A model generated the notes under the pieces. The model was not told the origin of the DNA and made no database searches. It saw only the letters and a list, made by a program, of their open reading frames with translations. A DNA stretch of 64,000 nucleotides from Caulobacter sp. FWC2 (GTDB taxonomy: Bacteria > Pseudomonadota > Alphaproteobacteria > Caulobacterales > Caulobacteraceae): contig NZ_PEBF01000001.1 of assembly GCF_002742625.1 (NCBI RefSeq), positions 744,001 through 808,000 of the forward strand. Direction: 5' to 3'. Of the stretch, positions 15,201-22,710 are shown in pieces. Numbering within the stretch: position 1 is the stretch's first letter; each line of letters begins with the position of its first letter. A program made the translations under genes and the position numbers.

Positions 15201-16616
15201 CTAGGTGGGCGAGGTCTCGGTCGCCGGGTTGTCGGGCAGACGGGCGCGCAGGATGCAGCTCAGGCCTTCGGGGCGGTAGTCCATGGTCGCCGCGCCCTTC
15301 AGCTCGCCGCCCAGGCTGCGCTCGATCAGGCGTGAGCCGAAGCCCTTGCGGGTGGGCGGTGTCACGACGGGGCCGCCGGTCTCGGTCCAGAGGAGTTCCA
15401 GCGCGCGGCTATCGGGGTCGTAGGTCCAGGACAGCGACACCCGCCCCCCGGCGTTCGACAGCGCCCCGTACTTCAGGGCGTTGGTGGCCATTTCGTGCAG
15501 GATCAGCGCCATGGTCAGGGCCCCGCCCGGCTGAAGGCGCACGGCCGGACCCTCGATAGTGAAGCGCGCGCTGGCCTGGTCGAACGGGCGCAGGGCGCGC
15601 TCGACCACCTCCCGCAGCTCGGCGCCGTGCCAGCTCTCGCGGGTCAGGATGTCGTGCACGCCCGACAGGCCGAGCAGCCGCGCCTCGAACTTCTCGAAGG
15701 CCACGACCGGGTCGGGCTCGTTGCGCAGGGTTTGGGCGGCCATCGACTGCACCGTGGCCAGGGTGTTCTTGACCCGGTGATTCAGCTCGTTGATCAGCAG
15801 GCGCAGCTGGCTCTGGTGGCGCGCCTGGGCGTTCTCGGCCTCCTTGCGGACGCTGATGTCGGAGATGATCGCCAGGATATAGGCCGGCTGGCCGTCGACG
15901 CGAACCATCGAGGCCGTCAGGTGGATCCAGAGGTCGCTGTTGCCGACCAGGAACCGCCGCTCGGCCGCGCAGGTCTCGATCTCGCCCGACAGCAGGGCCG
16001 CGCTGGACAGGAGCGTCTGATCCAGCACGTCCGGATGCACCAGGCTCTGCAGCGACACACCCAGCAGGGCATCGCGGTCGCGCCGCAGCAGGGCGCAGAA
16101 GCTGTCATTGGCTTCCAGGATCTCGCCGGTGGGCGTCAGGCGCGCCACGCCCATGGCCGCCTGGTCGAACACAGCGCGGTAGCGGGCCTCGGCGGCCTCC
16201 AGCTTCAGTCGCGCCTCGATGTTGGCGGTGACCACCTCGGTGTAGAGCACCAGGCCGCCGATCTCGCCGGCCCCGTTGTCGGTGGGGTCCGTGCGCCAGG
16301 GCGCCATCGACCAGCGGATCCATTCGGTGCGGCCGTCGCGGTCGACATAGGGGTCGCCCTCGTGGCGCAGCTCGACGCCCTCGGCCAGGACCCGGGCGTG
16401 CAGGTCGCGCCACTTTTGCGGGATCTCGGGGAAGACCTCGTAGTGGCGCCGGCCGATCAGCGGCATGTCGGGGGGCAGGTGCTGGTCGGTCAGATACTGC
16501 CGCGAGGCGGCCAGGTAGCGCATCTGGTTGTCGAAGATCGCGATGCCCAACGGCGCGTGCTTCAGCGCCGTGGTGACGCTGGGCGACCCTGACAGAGGCG
16601 GCGCTTCATTGATCAT
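15201..16616 (-). CDS. PAS-containing HWE-family sensor histidine kinase
   Basis: A 471-residue soluble kinase. Two PAS domains lie at about residues 10-130 (LKHAPLGIAIFDNQMRYLAA) and 145-270 (YRAVFDQAAMGVARLTPTGE, ending with DISVRKEAE). The kinase core follows: INELNHRVKNTLATVQSMA is the phosphoacceptor region with the NHRVKN signature of the HWE/HisKA_2 type. ILHEMATNALKYGALS is the ATP-site N box, and WTETGGPVV with GFGSRLIERSLGGEL completes it. No transmembrane segment or receiver. Such kinases often act in general stress or light responses in alphaproteobacteria; no partner gene is adjacent. Confidence 0.94.
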   Translation of the reverse strand: MINEAPPLSGSPSVTTALKHAPLGIAIFDNQMRYLAASRQYLTDQHLPPDMPLIGRRHYEVFPEIPQKWRDLHARVLAEGVELRHEGDPYVDRDGRTEWIRWSMAPWRTDPTDNGAGEIGGLVLYTEVVTANIEARLKLEAAEARYRAVFDQAAMGVARLTPTGEILEANDSFCALLRRDRDALLGVSLQSLVHPDVLDQTLLSSAALLSGEIETCAAERRFLVGNSDLWIHLTASMVRVDGQPAYILAIISDISVRKEAENAQARHQSQLRLLINELNHRVKNTLATVQSMAAQTLRNEPDPVVAFEKFEARLLGLSGVHDILTRESWHGAELREVVERALRPFDQASARFTIEGPAVRLQPGGALTMALILHEMATNALKYGALSNAGGRVSLSWTYDPDSRALELLWTETGGPVVTPPTRKGFGSRLIERSLGGELKGAATMDYRPEGLSCILRARLPDNPATETSPT

Positions 16617-16708
16617 CGCCGCCCATGGTAGCGCTCGCGGCGGCAGTCTGGGCTGAACTTCCCGTGACAGGTTATCGGACGAATTGCCGCACCCTGAGGT
16701 AGGCGGGC

Positions 16709-17167
16709 TCAGCCCGCCACCGGGAACACCCGCGTTTGCTTGACCACGCCATAGGCGAAGCTGGTGTCGATCGAGGCGATGCCGGGGATGGCGTGCAGCT
16801 TGCGCCGCATGAAGGCCTCATAGGCCTCCAGGCTGTCGACGATCACCCGCAGCAGATAGTCGTCGCTGCCGGCCAGCAGAAAGCAGTCCAGGATCTGGTC
16901 GATGCGCTGCACCTGGGCCTCGAAGCCGGTGATCAGGTCCTGGCTGGGACTGTTGAGGCGTACGCGGACGAAGACGGTGATGGGCAGGCCGTAGGCCTTC
17001 TGGTCGACTAGGGCCGTGTAGCCGGTGATGACCCCCTCGGCCTCCAGGTTGCGCACCCGGCGCAGGCAAGGGGAGGGCGACAGGTTCACCCGCTCGGCCA
17101 GCTCCTGGTTCGTCAGGCGGCCGTCCTTCTGCAGCTCGCGGATGATCTGGCGGTCCTTGGTGTCCAT
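16709..17167 (-). CDS. Lrp/AsnC-family regulator divergent from methionine gamma-lyase
   Basis: A 152-residue regulator. The winged helix is MDTKDRQIIRELQKDGRLTN with SPSPCLRRVRNLEAEGVI, and the RAM effector domain contains FLLAGSDDYLLRVIVDSLEA. The start at 17167 is the ATG where the family N-terminus begins; the upstream in-frame extension crosses the promoter region. Divergence from a methionine gamma-lyase gene resembles the MdeR-MdeA arrangement of Pseudomonas, so methionine-responsive activation is a reasonable inference. Confidence 0.93.
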   Translation of the reverse strand: MDTKDRQIIRELQKDGRLTNQELAERVNLSPSPCLRRVRNLEAEGVITGYTALVDQKAYGLPITVFVRVRLNSPSQDLITGFEAQVQRIDQILDCFLLAGSDDYLLRVIVDSLEAYEAFMRRKLHAIPGIASIDTSFAYGVVKQTRVFPVAG

Positions 17168-17181
17168 GAGGCGTCTCTTGA

Positions 17182-17192
17182 GCAGAATCTGC
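17182..17192. promoter_or_regulatory. Candidate Lrp operator half-sites
   Basis: GCAGAATCTGC is an 11-bp dyad 15 bp upstream of the regulator start. AGCAGA recurs at 17212-17217, one helical phase away. Position between divergent genes suggests binding by the regulator; unproven. Confidence 0.3.
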
Positions 17193-17273
17193 CAAAACTG
17201 AAGGCCATTGTAGCAGACTTCGCAATCCGCGCCGTCCAGCTTCGCGCCACTCTCGCGTGACAGGGAGTGAGAC

Positions 17274-18479
17274 ATGCGCAACGACCACGGCGGCTTTTCC
17301 ACGCGGGCGATCCATGCGGGCTACGATCCCGCCGACGAGCACGGGGCGCTGACGCCGCCCGTGCACCTGACCTCGACCTTCGCGTTCGAGAGCGCCGAGG
17401 CCGGCGGCGAGATGTTCGCCGGCACGCGGGAGGGCCACTTCTATTCGCGGATCTCCAACCCGACGACCGATCTGCTGGAGCGCCGCCTGGCCAGCCTGGA
17501 GGGCGGCGAGGCGGCCGTCGCCACGGCCTCGGGCATGGGGGCGATCACCGCCACGCTGTGGAGCTTCCTGCGGGCCGGCGACGAGGTCATCACCGACCAG
17601 ACGCTCTATGGCTGCACCTTCGCCTTCCTGCGCGACGGCCTGACCCGGTTCGGCGTGACGGTGCGGACGGTCGACATGACCCGGCCCGAAGCCCTGGCCG
17701 GGGCGATCTCGAACAAGACCCGGATCGTCTATTTCGAGACCCCTGCCAATCCGAACATGCGCCTGGTGGACATCGCCGCGATCAGCCGGATCGCCCGCGA
17801 CGCCGGCGCCAAGGTGGTGGTCGACAACACCTACGCCACGCCGGTCCTGACCAGGCCGCTCGCCCTGGGCGCGGACATCGTCGTCCACTCGGCGACCAAG
17901 TATCTGGGCGGCCACGGCGATCTAGTGGGCGGTATCGCCGTCGGCGGCGTCGAGGACATGGCCCGCGTGCGGCTGGTGGGCGTCAAGGACATGACCGGCG
18001 CGGTGATGTCGCCGTTCACCGCCTTCCTGGTGATGCGGGGCCTGAAGACCCTGGCGCTGCGCATGGCGCGCCACAGCGAGAGCGGGGCGGCGGTCGCGCG
18101 CTCGCTGGAGGCGCATCCGGCCGTCGCGCGGGTGTTCTATCCGGGTCTGCGGAGCTTTCCGCAGTACGCCTTGGCCGAACGCCAGATGCGCGCCGGCGGC
18201 GGCATGATCGCCTTCGAACTGAAGGGCGGCCATACGGCCGGGGTCGCAATGATGAACCGCCTGTCGATGATCCGCCGGGCCGTGTCGCTGGGCGACGCCG
18301 AGACCCTGATCCAGCATCCAGCCAGCATGACCCACTCGCCCTATTCGCCCGAAGAGCGCGCGGCGGCGGGCATCGGCGAGGGACTGGTGCGGCTTTCGGT
18401 CGGTCTCGAGGACGTGGCCGATATCCTTGAGGATCTGGAAGGGGCGCTGGAAGCTGTGCGGGTGGAGGCGCTGGCCTAG
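17274..18479 (+). CDS. megL: Methionine gamma-lyase (PLP-dependent trans-sulfuration family)
   Basis: A 401-residue Cys/Met metabolism enzyme. [20 protein letters not shown] begins the fold. [20 protein letters not shown] carries the Tyr57/Arg59 phosphate site. [10 protein letters not shown] holds Tyr112 and Cys114; the Cys at this place is characteristic of methionine gamma-lyase rather than cystathionine enzymes. [14 protein letters not shown] has Asp184, and [12 protein letters not shown] has the PLP Lys209. It would split methionine to methanethiol, 2-oxobutyrate and ammonia. An O-acetylhomoserine sulfhydrylase role is less likely because of that Cys. The divergent Lrp regulator fits. Confidence 0.88.
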   Translation: MRNDHGGFSTRAIHAGYDPADEHGALTPPVHLTSTFAFESAEAGGEMFAGTREGHFYSRISNPTTDLLERRLASLEGGEAAVATASGMGAITATLWSFLRAGDEVITDQTLYGCTFAFLRDGLTRFGVTVRTVDMTRPEALAGAISNKTRIVYFETPANPNMRLVDIAAISRIARDAGAKVVVDNTYATPVLTRPLALGADIVVHSATKYLGGHGDLVGGIAVGGVEDMARVRLVGVKDMTGAVMSPFTAFLVMRGLKTLALRMARHSESGAAVARSLEAHPAVARVFYPGLRSFPQYALAERQMRAGGGMIAFELKGGHTAGVAMMNRLSMIRRAVSLGDAETLIQHPASMTHSPYSPEERAAAGIGEGLVRLSVGLEDVADILEDLEGALEAVRVEALA

Positions 18480-18581
18480 AGCATTTTCCGATCCAACTGG
18501 ATCGGTGAAATGCTCTAGGTCTCTGTTTTAACGCATTTTCTGACGACGAACCGGTGCCCACTTCGTCGGAAAATGCTCTAG
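18477..18581. repeat. Paired GAGCATTTTC palindromes
   Basis: Two linked inverted repeats. The first pairs TAGAGCATTTTCCGATCC (from 18477) with GGATCGGTGAAATGCTCTA (18499-18517). The second runs from ACGCATTTTCTGACGACGAA (18531) to TTCGTCGGAAAATGC (18562-18576) and ends CTCTAG. This type of element is widely seen between genes in Caulobacter relatives (from memory, not checked). It supplies the stop codons of both convergent neighbours, the megL TAG and the TAG of the glucokinase-like gene, and may act as a bidirectional terminator. Confidence 0.8.
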
Positions 18582-19564
18582 CAGTCCAGAAACTTCACCT
18601 CGTTGGCCGCGTATTTCATGTCGCTCGCCGTGAAGAGCCCCGACAGGCCCAGCAAGGTGCAGCGTCCGCGCGTCAGATAGACCGGGATGTCCTTCAGGTA
18701 ACCGCTCATCCGCCCCTTGTCCTCGAACCGGCGGCCAAAGGCGGCGGTGTCGAGCAGGCTATCGACGCGCTCCGTCAGCGGGCTGTTGATGTAGATCCCG
18801 CCGCGTGCGGCGAACATCAGGGCCGCGTCGCCCGCGAAGGCCCCGAGCAAGCCGCTGAAGATCGACAGGGCTTCGCGCGCCAGGGCGTCGCCGTCGCGGG
18901 CGCGCGACAGGATCAGATCGTCGCCGTCGACCTCGCCGCCGCTCACGTTCGTCGGCCGGAGGGCGGCGTGGATGTCGACCAGGCCCGCCTGCGACAGGAA
19001 GTGCTCCACCGAGACGCGGCCGTACTTGGCCTGCAGGGCGTCGAAGACCGGAACCTCGCGCGGCTCGCCGGGCATGAAGTCGACGTGGCCGCCCTCGCTG
19101 ACCACGGGCGTCCAGCCGTCGAGTCGGTGCGGCGTGAGGGCGGCGACGCCGAGGCCGAGATTGGGACCGATCACGGCGATCTGGGCGGCCTTGGCCGGCT
19201 TGCCGTCGCGGATCACGGTCATGGCCGAGGGTGACAGGCGCGGCGCGCCGAGGGCGCAGGCGGCGAAGTCGTTGAGCAGGGCCACGCGCGGGGTCTTCAG
19301 CACGGCCCGCAGCCAGGATTGCGTGACGGTGAAGTCGCCCGCTGTCAGCGCGATCGCGCCGTCGATCTCGGGACCCGCCCCACAGATCGCCGCGCCGATC
19401 AGGTCGCTGCGTCCACCCAGGGTCTCGGTCAGATGCTGCTCCAGCTCGCGCAGCGAGGCGCAGGGCAGTTCGCGATGATCACGCGGAGGATCGCCGGGAC
19501 GGACCACGGCCACCGCCAGGTCGCGGCCGTTCACGTCGGCCAGAAGCACCGAGCCTTTCGCCAT
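18578..19564 (-). CDS. Glucokinase-like protein with altered ATP-site motifs
   Basis: A 328-residue protein aligned by motif to the E. coli-type Glk fold. Kept: LLNDFAACALGAP (catalytic Asp), SEGGHVDFMP (sugar site), GLSGLFTASDM at the C-terminus. Changed: the first phosphate loop DxGGTNxR is LLADVNGRDLAVAV, and the second, normally GPGTGLGV, is GPNLGLGVAAL. Loss of the GGT and GT residues suggests weak or no kinase activity and a possible sensing role; catalytic sugar kinase activity on another substrate is an alternative. A TACCGGTA palindrome lies 46 bp upstream. No other hexose gene is adjacent. Confidence 0.75.
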   Translation of the reverse strand: MAKGSVLLADVNGRDLAVAVVRPGDPPRDHRELPCASLRELEQHLTETLGGRSDLIGAAICGAGPEIDGAIALTAGDFTVTQSWLRAVLKTPRVALLNDFAACALGAPRLSPSAMTVIRDGKPAKAAQIAVIGPNLGLGVAALTPHRLDGWTPVVSEGGHVDFMPGEPREVPVFDALQAKYGRVSVEHFLSQAGLVDIHAALRPTNVSGGEVDGDDLILSRARDGDALAREALSIFSGLLGAFAGDAALMFAARGGIYINSPLTERVDSLLDTAAFGRRFEDKGRMSGYLKDIPVYLTRGRCTLLGLSGLFTASDMKYAANEVKFLDC

Positions 19565-19605
19565 GGGTCGTTTCCTCTTGCGCCGGCTTTTATCCGTGCG
19601 CGCCT

Positions 19606-19620
19606 ATTGTACCGGTAACA
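19606..19620 (-). promoter_or_regulatory. Candidate LacI-type operator upstream of the glucokinase-like gene
   Basis: TACCGGTA at 19610-19617 is a perfect 8-bp palindrome inside ATTGTACCGGTAACA, with a central C-G typical of LacI-family operators. It lies 46 bp upstream of the glucokinase-like start codon. The cognate regulator is not adjacent. Confidence 0.35.
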
Positions 19621-19786
19621 TTGTTCCACGAAATGCGCCTAGCGTCGCGAGGTTGCATAATGACAGGGCTGTCATCGTGCGCACGCCAAGCGGGCGATAC
19701 TGGCGCGGCGCCTCCTCGCGTTAACCTTTACGACTAAAATCCTAAATTTAGACGGCCGATTAACCGCGGCGTGCGTTTATCCCCGC

Positions 19787-20140
19787 ATGGCGAAGTACGC
19801 GTCAGGCGGCGAACAAGATCGACGGACAACCGTCCGTATCCAGACACACCGGTCGGGCAAGATCCTGTGCGGCGCGTTCGCGTGGGACTGCGTGATCAGG
19901 GACCTGTCGAGCAGCGGCGTGCGCATCCAGATGCTGTCCGGCGCCGCCCCGCCGGCAAAGGCGCAATTGGTCGATCTGGTGGCCGGCCTGGCCCACGACG
20001 TGACGGTGGCCTGGCAACGGGATCGCGAGATCGGCGTGCGCATCACCAAGACCTACGACCTGCGGGGCCTCACCCCCGCTGTCGCGGGCGCCGCCAAGCG
20101 AATCTGGTTGGCATCGCAATCGGACGCGCCAACCGGCTAG
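19787..20140 (+). CDS. PilZ domain protein (probable c-di-GMP receptor)
   Basis: A 117-residue single-domain protein. The c-di-GMP-binding signature is present in both parts: RRTTVR (RxxxR, about residues 12-17) and RDLSSSGVRIQM (DxSxxG, about 38-49). The rest is a small beta-barrel (VDLVAGLAHDVTVAWQRDRE) with a C-terminal tail. It would change partner binding on sensing c-di-GMP. An EAL phosphodiesterase elsewhere in the window could set the ligand level. TTAACC half-sites resembling CtrA binding elements occur at 19721-19726 and 19760-19765, but without proper paired spacing. Confidence 0.9.
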   Translation: MAKYASGGEQDRRTTVRIQTHRSGKILCGAFAWDCVIRDLSSSGVRIQMLSGAAPPAKAQLVDLVAGLAHDVTVAWQRDREIGVRITKTYDLRGLTPAVAGAAKRIWLASQSDAPTG

Positions 20141-20181
20141 GCTATTTTCCGCGTTAAGACAGAAGTGCTCCGGATATGAAA

Positions 20182-20209
20182 AAGACCTCGGCCCCCCAGC
20201 CGAGGTCTT
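20182..20209. terminator. Intrinsic terminator, mainly for the XRE regulator
   Basis: A perfect 11-bp stem, AAGACCTCGGC (20182-20192) with its complement at 20199-20209, and a 6-nt loop. On the minus strand it ends in a T run from the A tract at 20179-20183, 49 bp past the regulator stop. It may also stop the PilZ transcript. Confidence 0.85.
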
Positions 20210-20257
20210 CTCATGTGTCGCTAGAGAGGGGCGCGCTTGAGCGGAGCGCGCTTGGCC

Positions 20258-20689
20258 TCAGGCGGTTTCGCGAGAGGCTTCGTCGGCCATCGCGCGCACC
20301 AGGTCCAGAACCTGGCGACGGACGCGGCCGCGGCCGATGCGCGGGAACACCTCGGCCAGTTCCAGGCCTTCCGGCGTGGTCAGGAACTCCTGGACCACCT
20401 TTTCGGCGTGTTGGGCGGCGTCATCGACTTCCGCGCCGCTCATCGGATCGGCCAGGCCGTCGAAGAAGAACGAGACCGGGACCTGAAGGGTCTTGGCGAT
20501 CTCGTACAGCTTGCTGGCGCTGACGCGATTGGCGCCGCGTTCGTACTTCTGCACCTGTTGGAAGGTCAGGCCCAAGCTGTCGGCCAGCTGTTCCTGGCTC
20601 ACGCCAAGCAGCTTGCGACGCATGCGGACACGGCCGCCCACGTGCAGGTCGACAGGGTTGGGGCGTCGGCCTTCGGTTTCTTCGCTCAT
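20258..20689 (-). CDS. XRE-family helix-turn-helix regulator
   Basis: A 143-residue regulator. The Cro/C1-type domain spans about residues 16-75: GGRVRMRRKLLGVSQEQLAD, then LTFQQVQKYERGANRVSASK. The C-terminal half is acidic to mixed charge (VVQEFLTTPEGLELAEVFPR, ending RRQVLDLVRAMADEAS) and is probably for oligomerisation. Similar compact regulators are common in alphaproteobacteria. It is downstream of, and in the same direction as, the luxR-luxI pair. An inverted repeat GTAACG (20734-20739) / CGTTAC (20770-20775) upstream could be its own operator. Confidence 0.9.
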   Translation of the reverse strand: MSEETEGRRPNPVDLHVGGRVRMRRKLLGVSQEQLADSLGLTFQQVQKYERGANRVSASKLYEIAKTLQVPVSFFFDGLADPMSGAEVDDAAQHAEKVVQEFLTTPEGLELAEVFPRIGRGRVRRQVLDLVRAMADEASRETA

Positions 20690-20912
20690 CTGTTTTCCGC
20701 CTCCAACGGTTGTTCGGGGAAAATGACACGACCGTAACGTCGGCGGAAGCTGGGGCGTTCATGGCGCGGCGTTACGTCGCGATGGCTTAGCTAGCCTCCC
20801 GATCCGGGGAAGATTAGTCGCCGAGCGGACGATTCGCCGCCAACCGAAGAGCGATCCGCTGCCGTCACGCGCGAGTAGACCACAGTCCGACCATCGCCGC
20901 ACGCCGCAAATC

Positions 20913-21728
20913 CTAGGCTTGAAGGCGCGACCCGCCTGCGCGGCCGTTCCAGATGCGCCGCGCCTCGCCGCTGTTGTCATGCAACCGGAACAAGGTCTCG
21001 GCCGCCAGGGTCTCGTCGCGCGGGGCGCCGGCGGAGAGCTGCGGCGTCATGGCCCGGGTCACCTGCCGCTGCACCGAGGCCAGATCGCCGAACGCCATCA
21101 AGTCCAGGGCGTCGATTTCGTAGCCGATCGGCGACTCCCGGCCGATCGCTTCCAGCACGCGATCCAGCAAATCCCGCGAAACGGCGATCTCGGATCCGGC
21201 GACCACGCCGTAGGCGTAGGGACGGGGAACGCCAACCAGGCGGGTGTCGATCGGCGAGTTCAGGATTCCCGGATAGAGCTGCATGTCGATCATGCCGACG
21301 AAGCGGGTCACGCCGTGGCGCAGGGCCAGCTCGAAGGCGGCGGCCCAGCACTCGAACACGCGCTCGCCGCGACCCGGGCCTTTGCGCTTGCGATAGACCT
21401 CGGTGGTGAACAGGCGGGAGGCCTCCCAGACGTCGGCACCCTTCTTGGGCGTTTCGCCCGGCGCGATCAGGTGGGCGAACTTGTCGGCCAGCATGCAGCG
21501 GTCGTCGGTGGGCCGCAGGCGCAGGCCGACTTCCAGCTCTAGGGCGTCGTTGAAACCCAGCAGATAAATGGCGCGGTGGTCGTCATAGTCGTCGATCTCG
21601 CCGCCCTCCAGCACGACCAGGTCGACCCAGCCGTTCTTCTCGACGCACTGGCGCCGACGCTCCTCGTGCATGGCCCACAGCTGCGGGCCGTAGAGATGAC
21701 GGTTCTCGGAAGTGATGATGTGGATCAT
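20913..21728 (-). CDS. LuxI-family acyl-homoserine lactone synthase
   Basis: A 271-residue autoinducer synthase, longer than LuxI (about 200 residues) because of an extended C-terminus. Family invariants are recognisable: Arg24-26, Trp34 (NGWVDL), the EIDDYDDHRAIYLL block (Glu44, Asp46, Asp49; LuxI has E-DQFD), Arg70/72 in GLRLRPTD, and Glu102/Arg105 in WEASRLFTTE. It would make an acyl-homoserine lactone from S-adenosylmethionine and an acyl donor. The acyl chain cannot be told from sequence. It is downstream of a LuxR gene on the same strand, and its start codon lies within a long hairpin. Confidence 0.88.
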   Translation of the reverse strand: MIHIITSENRHLYGPQLWAMHEERRRQCVEKNGWVDLVVLEGGEIDDYDDHRAIYLLGFNDALELEVGLRLRPTDDRCMLADKFAHLIAPGETPKKGADVWEASRLFTTEVYRKRKGPGRGERVFECWAAAFELALRHGVTRFVGMIDMQLYPGILNSPIDTRLVGVPRPYAYGVVAGSEIAVSRDLLDRVLEAIGRESPIGYEIDALDLMAFGDLASVQRQVTRAMTPQLSAGAPRDETLAAETLFRLHDNSGEARRIWNGRAGGSRLQA

Positions 21729-21777
21729 GGCCGGCCCCCTTACTGGCTTGGACGGCCGGCATTAGGGGACATGATCC
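21722..21777 (-). promoter_or_regulatory. Hairpin over the luxI start codon
   Basis: In the luxI leader CATGATCC (21770-21777) pairs with GGATCATG (21722-21729, which contains the ATG), and an inner stem joins 21754-21759 with 21731-21736 (GGCCGG/CCGGCC). The fold would bury the start codon and part of the GGGGG Shine-Dalgarno run, so translation could be conditional. A classic lux box was not identified in the 123-bp luxR-luxI gap. Confidence 0.5.
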
Positions 21778-21851
21778 AATCGGCGCACGATAGGCCAAAA
21801 GGCCTAGGTCATGCGCGCGGAGGATGCTTGCCAGGGCGGCGGGGGTCTGGA

Positions 21852-22580
21852 TCAGAGCTTGCTGAGCAGGCCCAGCTCTCCGGCCTTCAGCACGGCCTCC
21901 TGGCGCTTGACCACGCCCAGGCGTTTCTTGGCGGCCTCGATGTGGTGGTGGACCGTCCGCGGCGACAACTCCAGGATCGCGCCGATCTCCCAGTCGGTCT
22001 TGCCGCGACTGGCCCAGTAGAGGCACTGAGCCTGGCGTTCGGAGATGATCCCGTAGCCGGGATTGTCGTCCTGCATTTCCCAGTGCTTGAGCATGATCGT
22101 GCCGAACACCGTGGCCAGGCTGTCGATGACGGCGCGCGCGGTCGGATCGGTGTCCCGCGCCTCGGTCGACATGCGGATCAGCACTTCCTGGCCGGCCGGG
22201 CCGAAGACGCGCACGACATAGCCGTCGTTCATGCCCAGCTCCGAGGCCTCGCCCCACATGGACTGGGCTCGGCCGTCGCCCAGCGGCTTGGCGTCGGTCC
22301 AGGCGAACGAGCGGGGCGATTTCAGCAGCAGCTTCACGCACGGATCGTGGACCACGTAGCGCTCGCTCCAGTAGCGCTGGTCCCAGCCGTCGAAGTCCCG
22401 ACGGCTCAGCGTGGGCGGCTCCTTGCCGTAGTGCTCGGCATTGACCAGGGTGGCGCAGAACCGGTCGTAGCCGAAGGCCCCGATCGCCTGGGCGAAATGG
22501 GTCTCGACCTCATGGGCCGAGCCCAGGTGCGGCGCCTGGCTGAGAAACGCCCAAGCCTGTTGTTCCGCCGTATTCAGCAC
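21852..22580 (-). CDS. LuxR-family quorum-sensing regulator
   Basis: A 242-residue regulator. The N-terminal autoinducer-binding domain keeps the ligand residues: Trp66, Tyr70 (FDGWDQRYW), Asp79-Pro80 (VVHDPCV) and Trp94 (SFAWTDA). The C-terminal GerE helix-turn-helix is clear (ISERQAQCLYWASRGKTDWE, then SPRTVHHHIEAAKKRLGV). Retention of these residues argues for true acyl-homoserine lactone binding. It is placed directly upstream of luxI and 130 bp downstream of a hybrid kinase, all on one strand. Confidence 0.93.
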   Translation of the reverse strand: MLNTAEQQAWAFLSQAPHLGSAHEVETHFAQAIGAFGYDRFCATLVNAEHYGKEPPTLSRRDFDGWDQRYWSERYVVHDPCVKLLLKSPRSFAWTDAKPLGDGRAQSMWGEASELGMNDGYVVRVFGPAGQEVLIRMSTEARDTDPTARAVIDSLATVFGTIMLKHWEMQDDNPGYGIISERQAQCLYWASRGKTDWEIGAILELSPRTVHHHIEAAKKRLGVVKRQEAVLKAGELGLLSKL

Positions 22581-22710
22581 GCACGCCGCTCCGTACTCAC
22601 GCGAGAAGCGAGGCTAGGCTTGGATACGCCTCGGCGCCAAGTGTGTGCTATCCAGGGTAGCGGCGGAAACCGGTTTCCAATTGTCGCGGGAAAAGTCGGG
22701 AGGCCGCCTT

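Noticed and set aside
19721..19765. CtrA box before the PilZ gene
   Set aside because: Only isolated TTAACC half-sites; the paired TTAA-N7-TTAA spacing is missing.
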